From the IMG/VR virus record IMGVR_UViG_3300025652_000122, positions 1-48,206 of that record: a DNA stretch of 48,206 bases; one strand, given 5' to 3'. The notes below the pieces were generated by a model. That model was given only the letters and a program-made list of their open reading frames with translations, was not told the DNA's origin and did not search any database. The stretch comes from a virus. Made by a program: the position numbers and the translations under genes. Positions 8,721 to 18,013 of the stretch are shown here, piece by piece (position 1 is the stretch's first letter; each line of letters opens with the position of its first letter).

Positions 8721-9785
8721 ATGGCAGAAGTAACAGAACAGATAGTCCGGGAAGCCCCGGAGATTGAGGCCTATAAATTAGGCCTTTTAAAGTCAGCTCA
8801 AGCACTACAGGCTCCAACCCTGCCCGACTACCAAGTGCAGGGCATGTCGCAAAGGCAGATAGATGCATTAACCACAGGCGAAGCAGGCATTGGGGCCTAC
8901 GCCCCATTCCTCACAGCTGGATCGACCGCCCTAACAAGCGGGCAGGCAGCAGTCGGGGAAGCCGCGGACATTATGCGCGGCGCGGACACTCGGGAACAAT
9001 TTGTTGCGGCCCAACAAGCAGCTAACGATGCTGCCGCGGGTACTTTGGCGCAGGCAGCGCCAATTGGCGAAAGCCAGATCAGCCAGTACATGAACCCCTT
9101 TACCAACCTTGCCTTGCAGCAACAGTTGGATGAAATGGGCCGTCAAGGGCAGATCCAGCAGCAGGGTTTAAACGCGCAGGCTGTCCGCTCTGGCGCATTT
9201 GGCGGGTCACGCCAAGGTATTGCACAGCAAGAGCTGAACCGCAACTTGATGCAGACCCAAAACCAAGCTATTGCCAACGCTATGCAGGGCAACTATGGAC
9301 AAGCCTTGGCTGCCGCTCAGCAACAACAGCAAGCCGGAATGGCAGGCTACGGCCAACTGGCTAACATTGGCCAAGGTATTGGATCTTTGGCAAACCAGCA
9401 GTTTGGTGTTGGCCAAGGCATGGCGCAAGGTATTGCTGGTCTGGGCACACAACTGGGCAACATTGGTGTACAGCAGGCTGCTTTGGGTGCACAGGAACAG
9501 CAACTGGGCCAAAACGATGTCAACTTCTTGTACAACCTTGGTTCTGCAGAGCAGCGCCAAGATCAAGCAGAGCTGGATGCGCTTCGTGCCTCCAAGATGC
9601 AAACAGCGCTTCAGCCGCAACAGCAACTGGCATTTGTGTCCGACATTTACAAAGGTGCGCCGTCTTCGCAGATGTCGGTCAGCCAGCAGCAACAGCCCGT
9701 ACCCAGCCCATTCCAGCAAATTGCAGGTTTGGCAACAGGCACGGTGGGCACGCTCGCCGCAGGGAAAACTGCTGGAATATTTTAA
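8721..9785 (+). CDS. Glutamine/alanine-rich putative internal virion protein B
   Basis: A 354-residue protein, extremely rich in Gln, Ala and Gly, mostly helical. It is nearly fused to the previous gene (stop 8718, ATG 8721). The N-terminal MSQRQIDALTTGEAGIGAYAPFL block and repeated (G)IGQG(I/M) segments resemble proteins next to the SDGEFVMTA protein in other aquatic phages. Likely part of the ejection complex with its neighbours; no enzymatic motif seen. Confidence 0.55.
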   Translation: MAEVTEQIVREAPEIEAYKLGLLKSAQALQAPTLPDYQVQGMSQRQIDALTTGEAGIGAYAPFLTAGSTALTSGQAAVGEAADIMRGADTREQFVAAQQAANDAAAGTLAQAAPIGESQISQYMNPFTNLALQQQLDEMGRQGQIQQQGLNAQAVRSGAFGGSRQGIAQQELNRNLMQTQNQAIANAMQGNYGQALAAAQQQQQAGMAGYGQLANIGQGIGSLANQQFGVGQGMAQGIAGLGTQLGNIGVQQAALGAQEQQLGQNDVNFLYNLGSAEQRQDQAELDALRASKMQTALQPQQQLAFVSDIYKGAPSSQMSVSQQQQPVPSPFQQIAGLATGTVGTLAAGKTAGIF

Positions 9786-9794
9786 GGAAAAGAC

Positions 9795-12176
9795 ATGAAA
9801 GACGACATCCTACAGCGGGCTATGTTTGCCATGCCTTTATCAAAAGAGGCAAAAAACAGCGGCATCATGTCCGGTTTTGAGGACGACATTAATGACACGG
9901 ATGACGAGGATGAGATGACTCCCATGGAGCGTACTCCCCAGAATCCTGAGATCATGATGAACACTCTGCGCGGCGACATGCGGTCTACCGATGCGCGGTA
10001 CATGGAGCTTGCTCAGATGGTTGGCGAAGAAGCCGCCATGGAAACACCCCCCGAAGTTCTTGCCATGTTGCAACAGCACTTTGCTATGACGCAGCAGCCT
10101 CAGGGTGGTATCGGTGCTTTACCTCAGGGCGGCGAGATGATGCCTCCTCCAATGCCCGGACAAGATCCGATGGCAATGCCCGGACAAGATCCGATGGCAA
10201 TGCAGGGAGCGCCAATGCCCATGGACCAAGGACCAATGATGCCTCCCGGGGGTGAGGGAATGCCCGGCCCTTTCCCGCAGGGCGGGGCTGAACAAGCTCC
10301 GCCAACCCCTGATGGCATGCCCCCGCAGCAGTTTGCTATTGGAGGGATTGCGCAGGGCATAGCCCGTGGCGCTCAAATGCTTGGTCCCCGTATTGCACAG
10401 GGCGCACAGTCAGCAAACGCTGCTTTGGGCCGTATGTTCATGAATCCCCGTGTATCGCAGCCTTTTTTAGAGAATGTTCGGGGTGCGGGCGGTCGATACA
10501 CTAAAGAGCAGGTTGCCCGTGGCGGTGACTTAATGTATCCAACGCTGACGCAAGGCTTGAACCAAGGTTTAAACCAGTTGGCCGCGCAGTACCCTAAGGC
10601 AGGGCCTGTTCTATCAAGCGCTGCAGCAATGCTGGCGGGTTTAGACGGCGGACCCGAAGCTGAGCCGGATCGCACTGGTCGCCAAGCTATCGGCTATGAA
10701 GTGCCTATGATGGCTCCTGCCAGCGGAGCTGGTGGCGGTCGCGGTTTTATTGATGAGCGGTACTACGAGAATGTTCCCGGCATGAGCCGCGGAGAGGCGG
10801 CAACAGAGGCAGCGGCGGCGACAGAGGCAGCGGCAGCGGCGGCAGCAGAGGCAGCGGCGGAAGAGCAGAGCGGTTATGACTTACCCCCCGCAGGAAATGA
10901 CCCTAATGAGGCCCCTTATAAAGGAGAGGGCCTTAGTGCTGCTGAAGACCTAGCTAAGGTAACAGGCGTGCCGCCTAAAAAACTTAGCAAGATAGATCGA
11001 ATCCGCGCATCACGAGATGAGTACGCTCCGCTGTTCCAAGAGTTAATGGGCGACAACAAAGCAGACATGAAGACCAACGCACTGCTGATGCTCGCAGACG
11101 CGGGCTTTAAGTTTGCAGGAGCCACTGAGCCCACAATGGCAATGTCTCTGGCTAAATCCGCAGAGGGTATTCCAAAGGGCTTTGCCGCCTTGATCGCACA
11201 GGCTAAGGACCGCAAGCTGAAGTTGGATTCCGCCGCCCTGACTCAGGCCATTACAGATGTTAACGCTCAAGATACCTTTGCTAAACAGCAGCAGATGGAG
11301 ATCCTTAAAGGGGATTACAGGTTACTTGCGGCACAAGCAAAACAAAAGGGCGATAAGGTTTCTGATGTAGGCCTTGGTGGACGTATTATTGAGGATAAGA
11401 ACGGCAGCTTCCTAGGCTTCTCTATTGCCGAAAACGACCCAAGTGTTCGCAGCGCCATTAACAGTGCTTACACACTTCGTGACACAGACAATCCGTTTGT
11501 TGAAAACTTGGGCGAGGCACCTACTACTGTTGAGACAGACAAGGGCGAGCGCATTAAGTTGGGCACCGGCTTGCGGTCTATTGACAATGCGCTTTCACAG
11601 CTGAACTCAATGAAGCGGGACTTCACCGAGCTGTACAGCCCCGGCACATGGGTCTCGTCTCAGGTCAACAACATATTGGTGCCTGTCACTGGCGGCCTTA
11701 TTCGGCCTGATGTTGATCAGGCAAAAGCCGCGACTTCTGTCAGCACTAAGTTGAACCGCATCCAAAAGGCCATTGCCTCTGCTAACGACACTGGTCGCGT
11801 AGCAGTGCAGGAGCAGGAGTGGGTACGTAATACAACTGAGGGCATCAATGACCCAGAGGCATTCTTTACCAACAAAGAACTTGCCGCTGCCCAACTCAAC
11901 GCGTTGGAAACAGAGCTGCGTAATTCTCGCCAGCAGATTCTTACCCAGTTGGGATACGAGAAAAACAACTTCGTCATGAACACGCCGAATACAGGCACAC
12001 AAAGTGACCCGTTTGTTATTGGATCGGACCCAGATGCGCAACGCCGCATGTATACTTTCTTACAGGGAACCGTAGGCAAAGCGCAGGATCCAAATGCCGC
12101 AGTATATTTGAAGATGCCCAACGGCAGCGTTCAAGCATTTACAGCAGGTCAACTTCGGGGCATGAACCTTAAATGA
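9795..12176 (+). CDS. Large putative internal virion (ejection) protein C
   Basis: A 793-residue protein with an AAGGAAAAGAC ribosome site. Acidic N-terminus (about 28-45), then a Met/Pro/Gly/Gln-rich stretch (about 95-175) holding two exact MPGQDPMA repeats, then FAIGGIA at 180-186. An alanine/glutamate run lies at about 335-358. The C-terminal half (about 400-793) is charged and helical with EGIPKGFAALIAQAKDRKLKLD and similar blocks. The mix of disordered and helical parts and the position fit an ejection or internal core protein. Its stop overlaps the next start (ATGA at 12173). Confidence 0.6.
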   Translation: MKDDILQRAMFAMPLSKEAKNSGIMSGFEDDINDTDDEDEMTPMERTPQNPEIMMNTLRGDMRSTDARYMELAQMVGEEAAMETPPEVLAMLQQHFAMTQQPQGGIGALPQGGEMMPPPMPGQDPMAMPGQDPMAMQGAPMPMDQGPMMPPGGEGMPGPFPQGGAEQAPPTPDGMPPQQFAIGGIAQGIARGAQMLGPRIAQGAQSANAALGRMFMNPRVSQPFLENVRGAGGRYTKEQVARGGDLMYPTLTQGLNQGLNQLAAQYPKAGPVLSSAAAMLAGLDGGPEAEPDRTGRQAIGYEVPMMAPASGAGGGRGFIDERYYENVPGMSRGEAATEAAAATEAAAAAAAEAAAEEQSGYDLPPAGNDPNEAPYKGEGLSAAEDLAKVTGVPPKKLSKIDRIRASRDEYAPLFQELMGDNKADMKTNALLMLADAGFKFAGATEPTMAMSLAKSAEGIPKGFAALIAQAKDRKLKLDSAALTQAITDVNAQDTFAKQQQMEILKGDYRLLAAQAKQKGDKVSDVGLGGRIIEDKNGSFLGFSIAENDPSVRSAINSAYTLRDTDNPFVENLGEAPTTVETDKGERIKLGTGLRSIDNALSQLNSMKRDFTELYSPGTWVSSQVNNILVPVTGGLIRPDVDQAKAATSVSTKLNRIQKAIASANDTGRVAVQEQEWVRNTTEGINDPEAFFTNKELAAAQLNALETELRNSRQQILTQLGYEKNNFVMNTPNTGTQSDPFVIGSDPDAQRRMYTFLQGTVGKAQDPNAAVYLKMPNGSVQAFTAGQLRGMNLK
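10152..10199 (+). repeat. Two exact 24-bp tandem repeats inside CDS 9795-12176
   Basis: The 24-bp unit occurs at 10152-10175 and 10176-10199 and encodes MPGQDPMA twice; a degenerate third copy (MQGAPMPM) follows. The repeat is in frame and looks like recent slippage or duplication in a disordered linker. Confidence 0.95.
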
Positions 12177-15100
12177 GCACAATCACCAATATCAACGGCG
12201 AAGTAGTCGACATGATGACCGGCGAGGTCGTCGGTCGATCCAAAGACGCGGTAATGGAGAAAGACCCGCGGTCCGCGGCTGGCGCTGATCAAGCGTTTAC
12301 CAGCACGGATGACGCCGTAGGTGGTTTAATTAACAATACGACATGGGGCATGCAAAGCGCTCTTTTTGCAATTCCTGATGCAGCAACGCTGGGTATCGGC
12401 AAAGCCTTGGGAATGAAGGAGGATCAAGTCCAAACCTTGGGCAAGCTCTTTAACAAACTGCAGGTGGGTATCGGGGGCGATAAGATCCGAGCACCTAAGA
12501 ACGAGGCCGAGCGTTATGCCCGAGCTATTGGCGAAGGCATTGGAGCTAACCTCCCGTTTACAGGCATATTGGCATGGGCGGCGAACAAGGCACCAATGGT
12601 CCGCACGGCCACCCCTAGCCAAGGCCTGATCAAGAACATTGCAAACGAAGCGGTTGATTTTGTTAAACGCAATCCCCGGGGGGCCGTTGCCTTGGACGTG
12701 GCATTTGGTGCGGGATATGAGGGTCTTCGCCAAGCGGTTGAAGAGAACGTGGATGACAGCAATGAGATGAAGTCCGTGTACAAAGAGCTGCTCCCGGCGG
12801 CTGCTTTTATCGGCGGCCCACTTGCGCTTAGCCAGCTACCCTCTGTCAAGCTGGGAACCGCCGCAGGCAAAAAACTCAAGGGCTTGTTTGACGGGATGGG
12901 GGACGTTGAGAAAGATGTTTTAGGCGAACTTGGGGGTGCCTATAATCTTCCCGGCGTGAAAATCTTGCCGAAGATGTTCATCCAAAATGCTGAAAAGAAA
13001 CTGGAACAGGTGTTTGGTCCTATCGCGCAGAGCAAGGAAGCACAAGAAGCATTAGCCTCGTTAAAAGCGGCCCTTGAAGACCCCCGGGTTGCCGAAGCAG
13101 GGTTTGTGTTTGATGCGGCGGAATCAACTATGTTTACCCCGTTGGTACAGCGCAAACTTGAGCTGCTCAAGGACCTTGGGCCAAAGGAATTAGATGCAAT
13201 AAAGGTTAGAATTAACGAAAACCAGACGAAATTACAGGACTTATTTGATAGTTTCTCCCCAGAAGCTCGCACCCCGATTGTTGAAGCATTCCAAAAGGTT
13301 CAGGGAGATCGCCAAGGGTTCTTTGAATCTATGCTGCGCGAGCAGGCGGACCTCACTGAGGCGGAGATTCTTGCATTGTCCGAGCGCCTTGGGCCACAGA
13401 ATATTGATGCACTGAACGATGAACTGCGTGGTGTGCTGATGGCCGGGATGGAGATGAACGCTGACATGCGTAAGAATGTTCTTAGCCGCATGGGCCTGCG
13501 TCAAGCTATTTCTCCAGAAGGTCTGCCAATGCCTACGCGGGAAGACGGCAAGTCTTTGTTTGAAGCGCAGGACATGGAAGAGGCAGCTGTAAAGCTGATC
13601 GAGAAGTACCGCATTGAACGCCCCTCCGCACGCAGCCAAGTCCCAGAGCCTATCCGCATACTGGAGCGCTTTGTTAAATCCCAGCAAACAGCGCGGGAAT
13701 CCATGCAGGCTCGCATGGAGCGGGACCTTACTGATGAGTCAATTCGTGACCAAATAGCAGGCCTTGATCCCGATGTCCAAGCCAGTGTTCGCCAAACAGT
13801 TTCGGAAATAATGGAAGGTAAGGCAGCAAAGGGCCGAAAGCGCGGAGTCTCTCTAAGCGATATTGCCCAGTCCGCGGGGCGTGACAAAGAGGGGAACATT
13901 TCGATCCCCACAGGTATCCCCGGAAAGCGGGTCGTGGTCAACCCAGAGCAGATAAAACGAGATGCGGAGCTTATAGCCCAAGATTCTACAAAGATCGACA
14001 TCAACGTCCCTGAAGCACTGGACTACTTAACCGCTGCACAGCGTTTCCGCAACGATTCTGTAAGCGGGTATAACGCTGCCATGATGAAGGGCCGCACGCG
14101 ACTGACCGATGCCCAGAAGATTGTGGATACGGGCGACACCGTGTTTAAGGACATCGAAAAGCTGATCATGGACCACGTGCCAAAGGTCAAGCGCGAGTAC
14201 GAGGGCATGAAAATGGTCCTCGACGATTACAAAGCAGGCTACGAAAAAGCGTTGCCCCTGCTGTTGTCAAGCACAAAGCGCGGCGGACAAGAGTATCTCT
14301 TGCCAAACGAATCCCTAATGCAAACAGCGTTTAGTAACGCGGACAATCTGCGTCAACTGCGTGTGACCTTAGGTGGCGGGGAGCAAGCAGACAGCTTGAT
14401 GACACGTGGTGCCATTGACTGGCTGTCTCGCAAACCTATCTTTGACAAGAACGGGCTTGTTGATCCAAAGAAAATTCGTTCTATTTTGGACAAGAACAAA
14501 GGCATTGTCGATGCGCTGCCGGAAAATATCCGCACTAAGCTGACAGCCGAAGTAGGCTTTGCAGATGACTACGCCCGTCGCATCGCCGAGATTGATCAGC
14601 GCCGTATGGCGGCAAAGGACAGCGAGCTGGATAACTTGCTTGCAAAGGCCTCTCGGGAAGACGCCGATCCGGCCCAATCAATTGCCATGGCGATTAAGGA
14701 TCCTGCGGCAATGCGCAAGCTGGTTGATCAAGCGGGGAAAGATCCCGAAATGCTTGCTGCCTTGCGCCGTGCGGTGTTTCAAACAGCTACAGATGGTGCG
14801 AAGCAGGGCGGCCTACTGTCCTCTTTTATTCAAGCAAACGAAAAGAGCTTGAAGGTGCTGTTCAAAAACAGTAAACATCTAGAGGATTTAAAAACGCTTG
14901 CTGAGCTGCAGCGCCGCGTAAATGCTTTTGCAGGGGTGACTGGGCAGATCCCAGAATTCAACTCTCTGGATGAGAACCTTAAAAAGGTGTTTGGATCAGG
15001 CCTGCAGTACATAACTACAACCGCCCGCGAAGCCGCCGTAGGTCGCATTCGCCCTGAAACAGGGGCCCTAGCGCTTTTGATTCGCATGGCGGGTGGGTTA

Positions 15101-15568
15101 GAAAACCGAGTTTACAATAGCATTTTTGTGAAGGCGCTGGAGGATCCAACCTTTGCTTCTCGAATTTCCAGCATAGGTACGCCAGAGCAGGCCGCCAAGG
15201 CTGCCGCTGAGCTGACTAAAGTCGGTGTACCGCGGTCCTTTTTCCAGCAGCTGGTGACCGCTCCCGGCGCTTCACGCGCCGCGGCCCAAGAGCTGCGAGA
15301 ACTGGCACTAGAAGACGAGACGGCGTCCACTGGGGTAAACCCTAATTTACCTGTAATGGGAGCGGCTAGGCAGATGCTTCGTAATCTGCCCCCGGCTCCC
15401 CCAAGCCGTGGTATGCCGCAACCCCAACAGGGTCCTAACTTGCGTGCCCCATCTTTCCAACCCCCCGCAAGGCCTGCGAGTAACGTGGGCTTGATGTACC
15501 CCACGCTGTTCCCTAACGATCCAATTAGCGCAATGTTGCAACAACGACAAGCAGGATTAACACAATGA
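12173..15568 (+). CDS. Very large putative internal virion/ejection protein D
   Basis: An 1131-residue, largely helical protein translationally coupled to the gene before it (ATGA). The N-terminus contains two hydrophobic Gly/Ala-rich stretches (about 118-145 and 200-225). Long charged helices follow (about 260-1000), and the C-terminal 100 residues are Pro/Arg/Gln-rich. No catalytic motif is evident. Size, helical content and the run of four such genes after the gp10-like gene parallel the internal core proteins of short-tailed phages. A role in DNA ejection is inferred. Confidence 0.6.
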   Translation: MSTITNINGEVVDMMTGEVVGRSKDAVMEKDPRSAAGADQAFTSTDDAVGGLINNTTWGMQSALFAIPDAATLGIGKALGMKEDQVQTLGKLFNKLQVGIGGDKIRAPKNEAERYARAIGEGIGANLPFTGILAWAANKAPMVRTATPSQGLIKNIANEAVDFVKRNPRGAVALDVAFGAGYEGLRQAVEENVDDSNEMKSVYKELLPAAAFIGGPLALSQLPSVKLGTAAGKKLKGLFDGMGDVEKDVLGELGGAYNLPGVKILPKMFIQNAEKKLEQVFGPIAQSKEAQEALASLKAALEDPRVAEAGFVFDAAESTMFTPLVQRKLELLKDLGPKELDAIKVRINENQTKLQDLFDSFSPEARTPIVEAFQKVQGDRQGFFESMLREQADLTEAEILALSERLGPQNIDALNDELRGVLMAGMEMNADMRKNVLSRMGLRQAISPEGLPMPTREDGKSLFEAQDMEEAAVKLIEKYRIERPSARSQVPEPIRILERFVKSQQTARESMQARMERDLTDESIRDQIAGLDPDVQASVRQTVSEIMEGKAAKGRKRGVSLSDIAQSAGRDKEGNISIPTGIPGKRVVVNPEQIKRDAELIAQDSTKIDINVPEALDYLTAAQRFRNDSVSGYNAAMMKGRTRLTDAQKIVDTGDTVFKDIEKLIMDHVPKVKREYEGMKMVLDDYKAGYEKALPLLLSSTKRGGQEYLLPNESLMQTAFSNADNLRQLRVTLGGGEQADSLMTRGAIDWLSRKPIFDKNGLVDPKKIRSILDKNKGIVDALPENIRTKLTAEVGFADDYARRIAEIDQRRMAAKDSELDNLLAKASREDADPAQSIAMAIKDPAAMRKLVDQAGKDPEMLAALRRAVFQTATDGAKQGGLLSSFIQANEKSLKVLFKNSKHLEDLKTLAELQRRVNAFAGVTGQIPEFNSLDENLKKVFGSGLQYITTTAREAAVGRIRPETGALALLIRMAGGLENRVYNSIFVKALEDPTFASRISSIGTPEQAAKAAAELTKVGVPRSFFQQLVTAPGASRAAAQELRELALEDETASTGVNPNLPVMGAARQMLRNLPPAPPSRGMPQPQQGPNLRAPSFQPPARPASNVGLMYPTLFPNDPISAMLQQRQAGLTQ

Positions 15569-15723
15569 CAAAAGAAGTATGGGACAAGAAGCGCCCCAAG
15601 TCCGTAGGCAAGCCAAAGGCTTTGACCCCCGCAAAGAAAGCAGCCGCAAAAGCGGCTGCTAAGAAGGCTGGGCGACCCTATCCAAACCTAGTGGACAACA
15701 TGCGGGCTGCCCGCAAAAAGTGA
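15565..15723 (+). CDS. Small basic Lys/Ala-rich protein
   Basis: A 52-residue ORF (MTKEVWDKKRPKSVGKPKAL..., ending NLVDNMRAARKK) whose ATG overlaps the preceding stop (ATGA). About a third of the residues are Lys or Arg and it has an Ala/Lys block (residues 24-35) like histone H1 tails. Tight coupling to the ejection-protein operon suggests a small virion DNA-binding protein. It is the last gene of the rightward structural run. Confidence 0.65.
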   Translation: MTKEVWDKKRPKSVGKPKALTPAKKAAAKAAAKKAGRPYPNLVDNMRAARKK

Positions 15724-15738
15724 GTTACCGTCGCTTCT

Positions 15739-16473
15739 TCAAGGGGTTTCTCCACCCTTGGCGGTAATTAGCTCTGGTGGCTGGTCCACCAGAGCCTTTT
15801 TTGCTTTCTCAAAAGCATCTACACGACGCCACCACTTGTCGATGTAGCCGTCAAACTCCCGGCCACACGTCGTGAATTCCTGCACTTGTCCGTCTTGTGC
15901 GACCATCATGATTACGCCCTGCCGTATCTTGGTCCCGTGAACCTCGTTGTGTGCCGCAGCATACGCGGCCAGCTGTACAAAGTAGTCTTCAATCCACTCC
16001 CGACGCTTCATTTTGTTCGTCTGCTTAAAGTCGATGATGGATTCATTGTTCTTGTACACGCCTACGCAGTCTGAGGTGCCCGCGTAGCGCTTTGGATAGT
16101 ACAAGGGTATCTCTGCCCCCCAAACCTCCTGAACGCTTGGGAAGAAGTGTTCTATGAGCTGGTAGCCCATGCGGTAGCCCTTGACCGCGAGCCATGTGCG
16201 AGGAGCAGGCAGATCACGGTTCAACAGCAGGCGTTCAACGACGTTGTGCATGTGCGTACCAACCGTGGCGGCTTCGTTCTTAATACGGTCCGCTTCTGCC
16301 TCACCAACCCTCGCGGCCCACGCATCAAGGTGGGACTTGTCTTTGGTATCTGACAGAACATTGGTGACGCTGGGCAGGGGGGCTGTATCTACAATGTAGA
16401 CACGCCCGTCCTCCCGATCCTCACGTTTTAGGCGTTCGTAGACGTACTTTTTACGAATAGGTATAAGCTGCAT
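15739..16473 (-). CDS. RecB/Cas4-like PD-(D/E)XK nuclease
   Basis: A 244-residue nuclease. All core motifs are visible: GTHMHNVVE (His76, Glu80), EIPLYY (Glu121), GTSDCVG (Asp135), IIDFKQTNK (Asp148, Lys150) and QLAAYA (Gln167, Tyr171). It probably acts as a DNA exonuclease in recombination, replication-fork processing or host DNA breakdown. ATG 16473 is preferred over TTG 16485 because it overlaps the helicase stop (TGATG), giving translational coupling in a two-gene leftward operon. The last about 20 codons double as a terminator for the opposite strand. Confidence 0.88.
   Translation of the reverse strand: MQLIPIRKKYVYERLKREDREDGRVYIVDTAPLPSVTNVLSDTKDKSHLDAWAARVGEAEADRIKNEAATVGTHMHNVVERLLLNRDLPAPRTWLAVKGYRMGYQLIEHFFPSVQEVWGAEIPLYYPKRYAGTSDCVGVYKNNESIIDFKQTNKMKRREWIEDYFVQLAAYAAAHNEVHGTKIRQGVIMMVAQDGQVQEFTTCGREFDGYIDKWWRRVDAFEKAKKALVDQPPELITAKGGETP
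15771..15802 (+). terminator. Rho-independent terminator of the rightward structural operon
   Basis: A 10-bp stem (GCTCTGGTGG 15771-15780 with CCACCAGAGC 15786-15795), a 5-nt loop (CTGGT), then CTTTTTT. It faces rightward transcription from the structural genes and lies wholly inside the 3' end of the opposite-strand nuclease gene. Confidence 0.9.
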
Positions 16474-17924
16474 CAGACGATCCAATCTTTTAGTTTCTCG
16501 CCCAGCACTTCGCTGGCGATGTTGATTTTGTTGCGTAGGGCTTTGACAATGTGCTCGTCCACAGTCCCCACAGTAATGAAGTCCACATAGGTAACCTTGC
16601 TGGTCTGGCCGATACGGTGAGCACGGTCCTCTGACTGCAGGCGTACCTCCAAGTCAAAGCTGTTGCTGTAATACACAACCAAGTTGGCTGCAGTTAGGGT
16701 TAACCCGTAGCCACCAGTGCGGGGGTTACCCACAAAGAAACGTAGATCGCTTTCAGGGTCCTGAAACTTCTCCACAATCTCTTGGCGCTCCTCTGCTTCT
16801 GTGTCCCCGTAGTACGTTGCAACGCTGGTCATGCCGTATTCTTTTGCTAGTGCAATGCGGATGTTTTCAATGTCCCGCCGGTAGTTGGCCCAGATAATTA
16901 CCTTGCCCTGCGTCTCCGCAACTGTTGACAACAACTCCCCTATGCGGTTGCTTGGAATGTCTAACTGCTGGCCGTCGTCGGTCTTGACATGTCCGCAAAC
17001 AATTTGATGCAGGCGCATTAACTGCGTTAGCGCATTGTTGGTGGTCATCAGCCCGCCCTCAACTTCTGCCAACGCCATCAGCTTCATCTGATCGTATGCT
17101 TTGCGTTGCTCTGCGGTAAGCTCGATCTCACGGCGCGTGTAAACTTTGTCTGGCAAGTCCAAGCACTCTTCCTTAGTCACGCGGAACGAGAAATCATTTA
17201 GCTTATGCTGCAGCTCATCCAGTCTGCGGTAGCCAACAATCTGCTTGAATGTGTGCGTAGACATCTTGCGCTCAACAAGGATCGCGTACCGCGCTTGGAA
17301 TGCGTAGTAGCTGTAAACGTTTAAGCAATCAGGGCTTAGGAATTCGCATTGCGAGTACAGATCAAGCGGGCTCTTTGTCACAGGCGAACCCGTTGCAATC
17401 CGCTTGTAGACTGCGTCTTTGCCTACCTTGATGATATTCTTTGTGCGCTTCGCCGTAGGCGTTTTGATCGTCGTGCTTTCATCAATCGACATGAACGAGT
17501 TTGTTACACGCAAAAACGTGCGTGCATACGTCATGCCTTTTTCTGTGCTAAACGCTTCGATGTTCATGATCAAGATGCGCAGCTCATCAACGCAGTTCCA
17601 CATCTCCTCCATCTCTTGGCGTTCTGCCTTGCGTGGGGACGGGGACCAGCACGCCATCTTGTACGACACATGATCCGGCATATGCTTGGGTATCTCGGAC
17701 TTGTACCAGTTACGGTACACGCCTTTAGGTGCAACGATCAGCATAGAGTTGATCTTGCCTTTGTCGTACAGCATAGCTGCGTTGTTGATGAGCATGAAGC
17801 TCTTTCCAGTGCCCATGTCAGCAAGTAACGCAACGTGCGGATCCTCCCAGAAACGCTGTAAATACGCGGCTTGGTGGACAAACGGTTTGTTCTTAAACGG
17901 GTACTTCTCTAGAAACCAATCCAT
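16473..17924 (-). CDS. SNF2-type DEAD-like helicase/translocase
   Basis: A 483-residue superfamily 2 protein. Walker A is DMGTGKS (36-42), with Lys41. Motif II reads DEST (148-151) in place of the usual DEAH/DEGH. C-terminal motif VI reads HRIGQTSKV (436-444) with the arginine finger at 437, followed by TVDEHIVKAL, typical of SNF2/RapA-like proteins. It probably translocates on duplex DNA; phage members may remodel replication or recombination intermediates with the coupled nuclease. AAGAAAGGAAG precedes the ATG; the gene diverges from the replication operon. Confidence 0.88.
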   Translation of the reverse strand: MDWFLEKYPFKNKPFVHQAAYLQRFWEDPHVALLADMGTGKSFMLINNAAMLYDKGKINSMLIVAPKGVYRNWYKSEIPKHMPDHVSYKMACWSPSPRKAERQEMEEMWNCVDELRILIMNIEAFSTEKGMTYARTFLRVTNSFMSIDESTTIKTPTAKRTKNIIKVGKDAVYKRIATGSPVTKSPLDLYSQCEFLSPDCLNVYSYYAFQARYAILVERKMSTHTFKQIVGYRRLDELQHKLNDFSFRVTKEECLDLPDKVYTRREIELTAEQRKAYDQMKLMALAEVEGGLMTTNNALTQLMRLHQIVCGHVKTDDGQQLDIPSNRIGELLSTVAETQGKVIIWANYRRDIENIRIALAKEYGMTSVATYYGDTEAEERQEIVEKFQDPESDLRFFVGNPRTGGYGLTLTAANLVVYYSNSFDLEVRLQSEDRAHRIGQTSKVTYVDFITVGTVDEHIVKALRNKINIASEVLGEKLKDWIV

Positions 17925-17949
17925 GACTTTCTTCCTTTCTTTAAAAAAA

Positions 17950-17981
17950 CCTGTTGACAGGCCGAAAAATTATTGTACACT
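17950..17981. promoter_or_regulatory. Divergent promoter pair with shared palindrome
   Basis: Rightward: TTGACA (17954-17959), 16-bp spacer, TACACT (17976-17981), leading to the gene at 18014. Leftward: a TACAAT -10 (17977-17972) with a weak -35 leads to the helicase at 17924. The quasi-palindrome CCTGT-TG-ACAGG (17950-17961) contains the rightward -35 and would form a hairpin near the 5' end of the leftward transcript. The rightward leader starts with a small ACG-TTTT-CGT hairpin. One factor bound here could switch both operons. Confidence 0.6.
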
Positions 17982-18013
17982 ACGTTTTCGTTTTGAAGAA
18001 AGGATAACTTAAC

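Noticed and set aside
9207-9719. Antisense and frame-shifted long ORFs in the Gln-rich gene
   Set aside because: Repetitive CAG/GCA codons keep all frames open; the products are Leu/Cys-rich nonsense.
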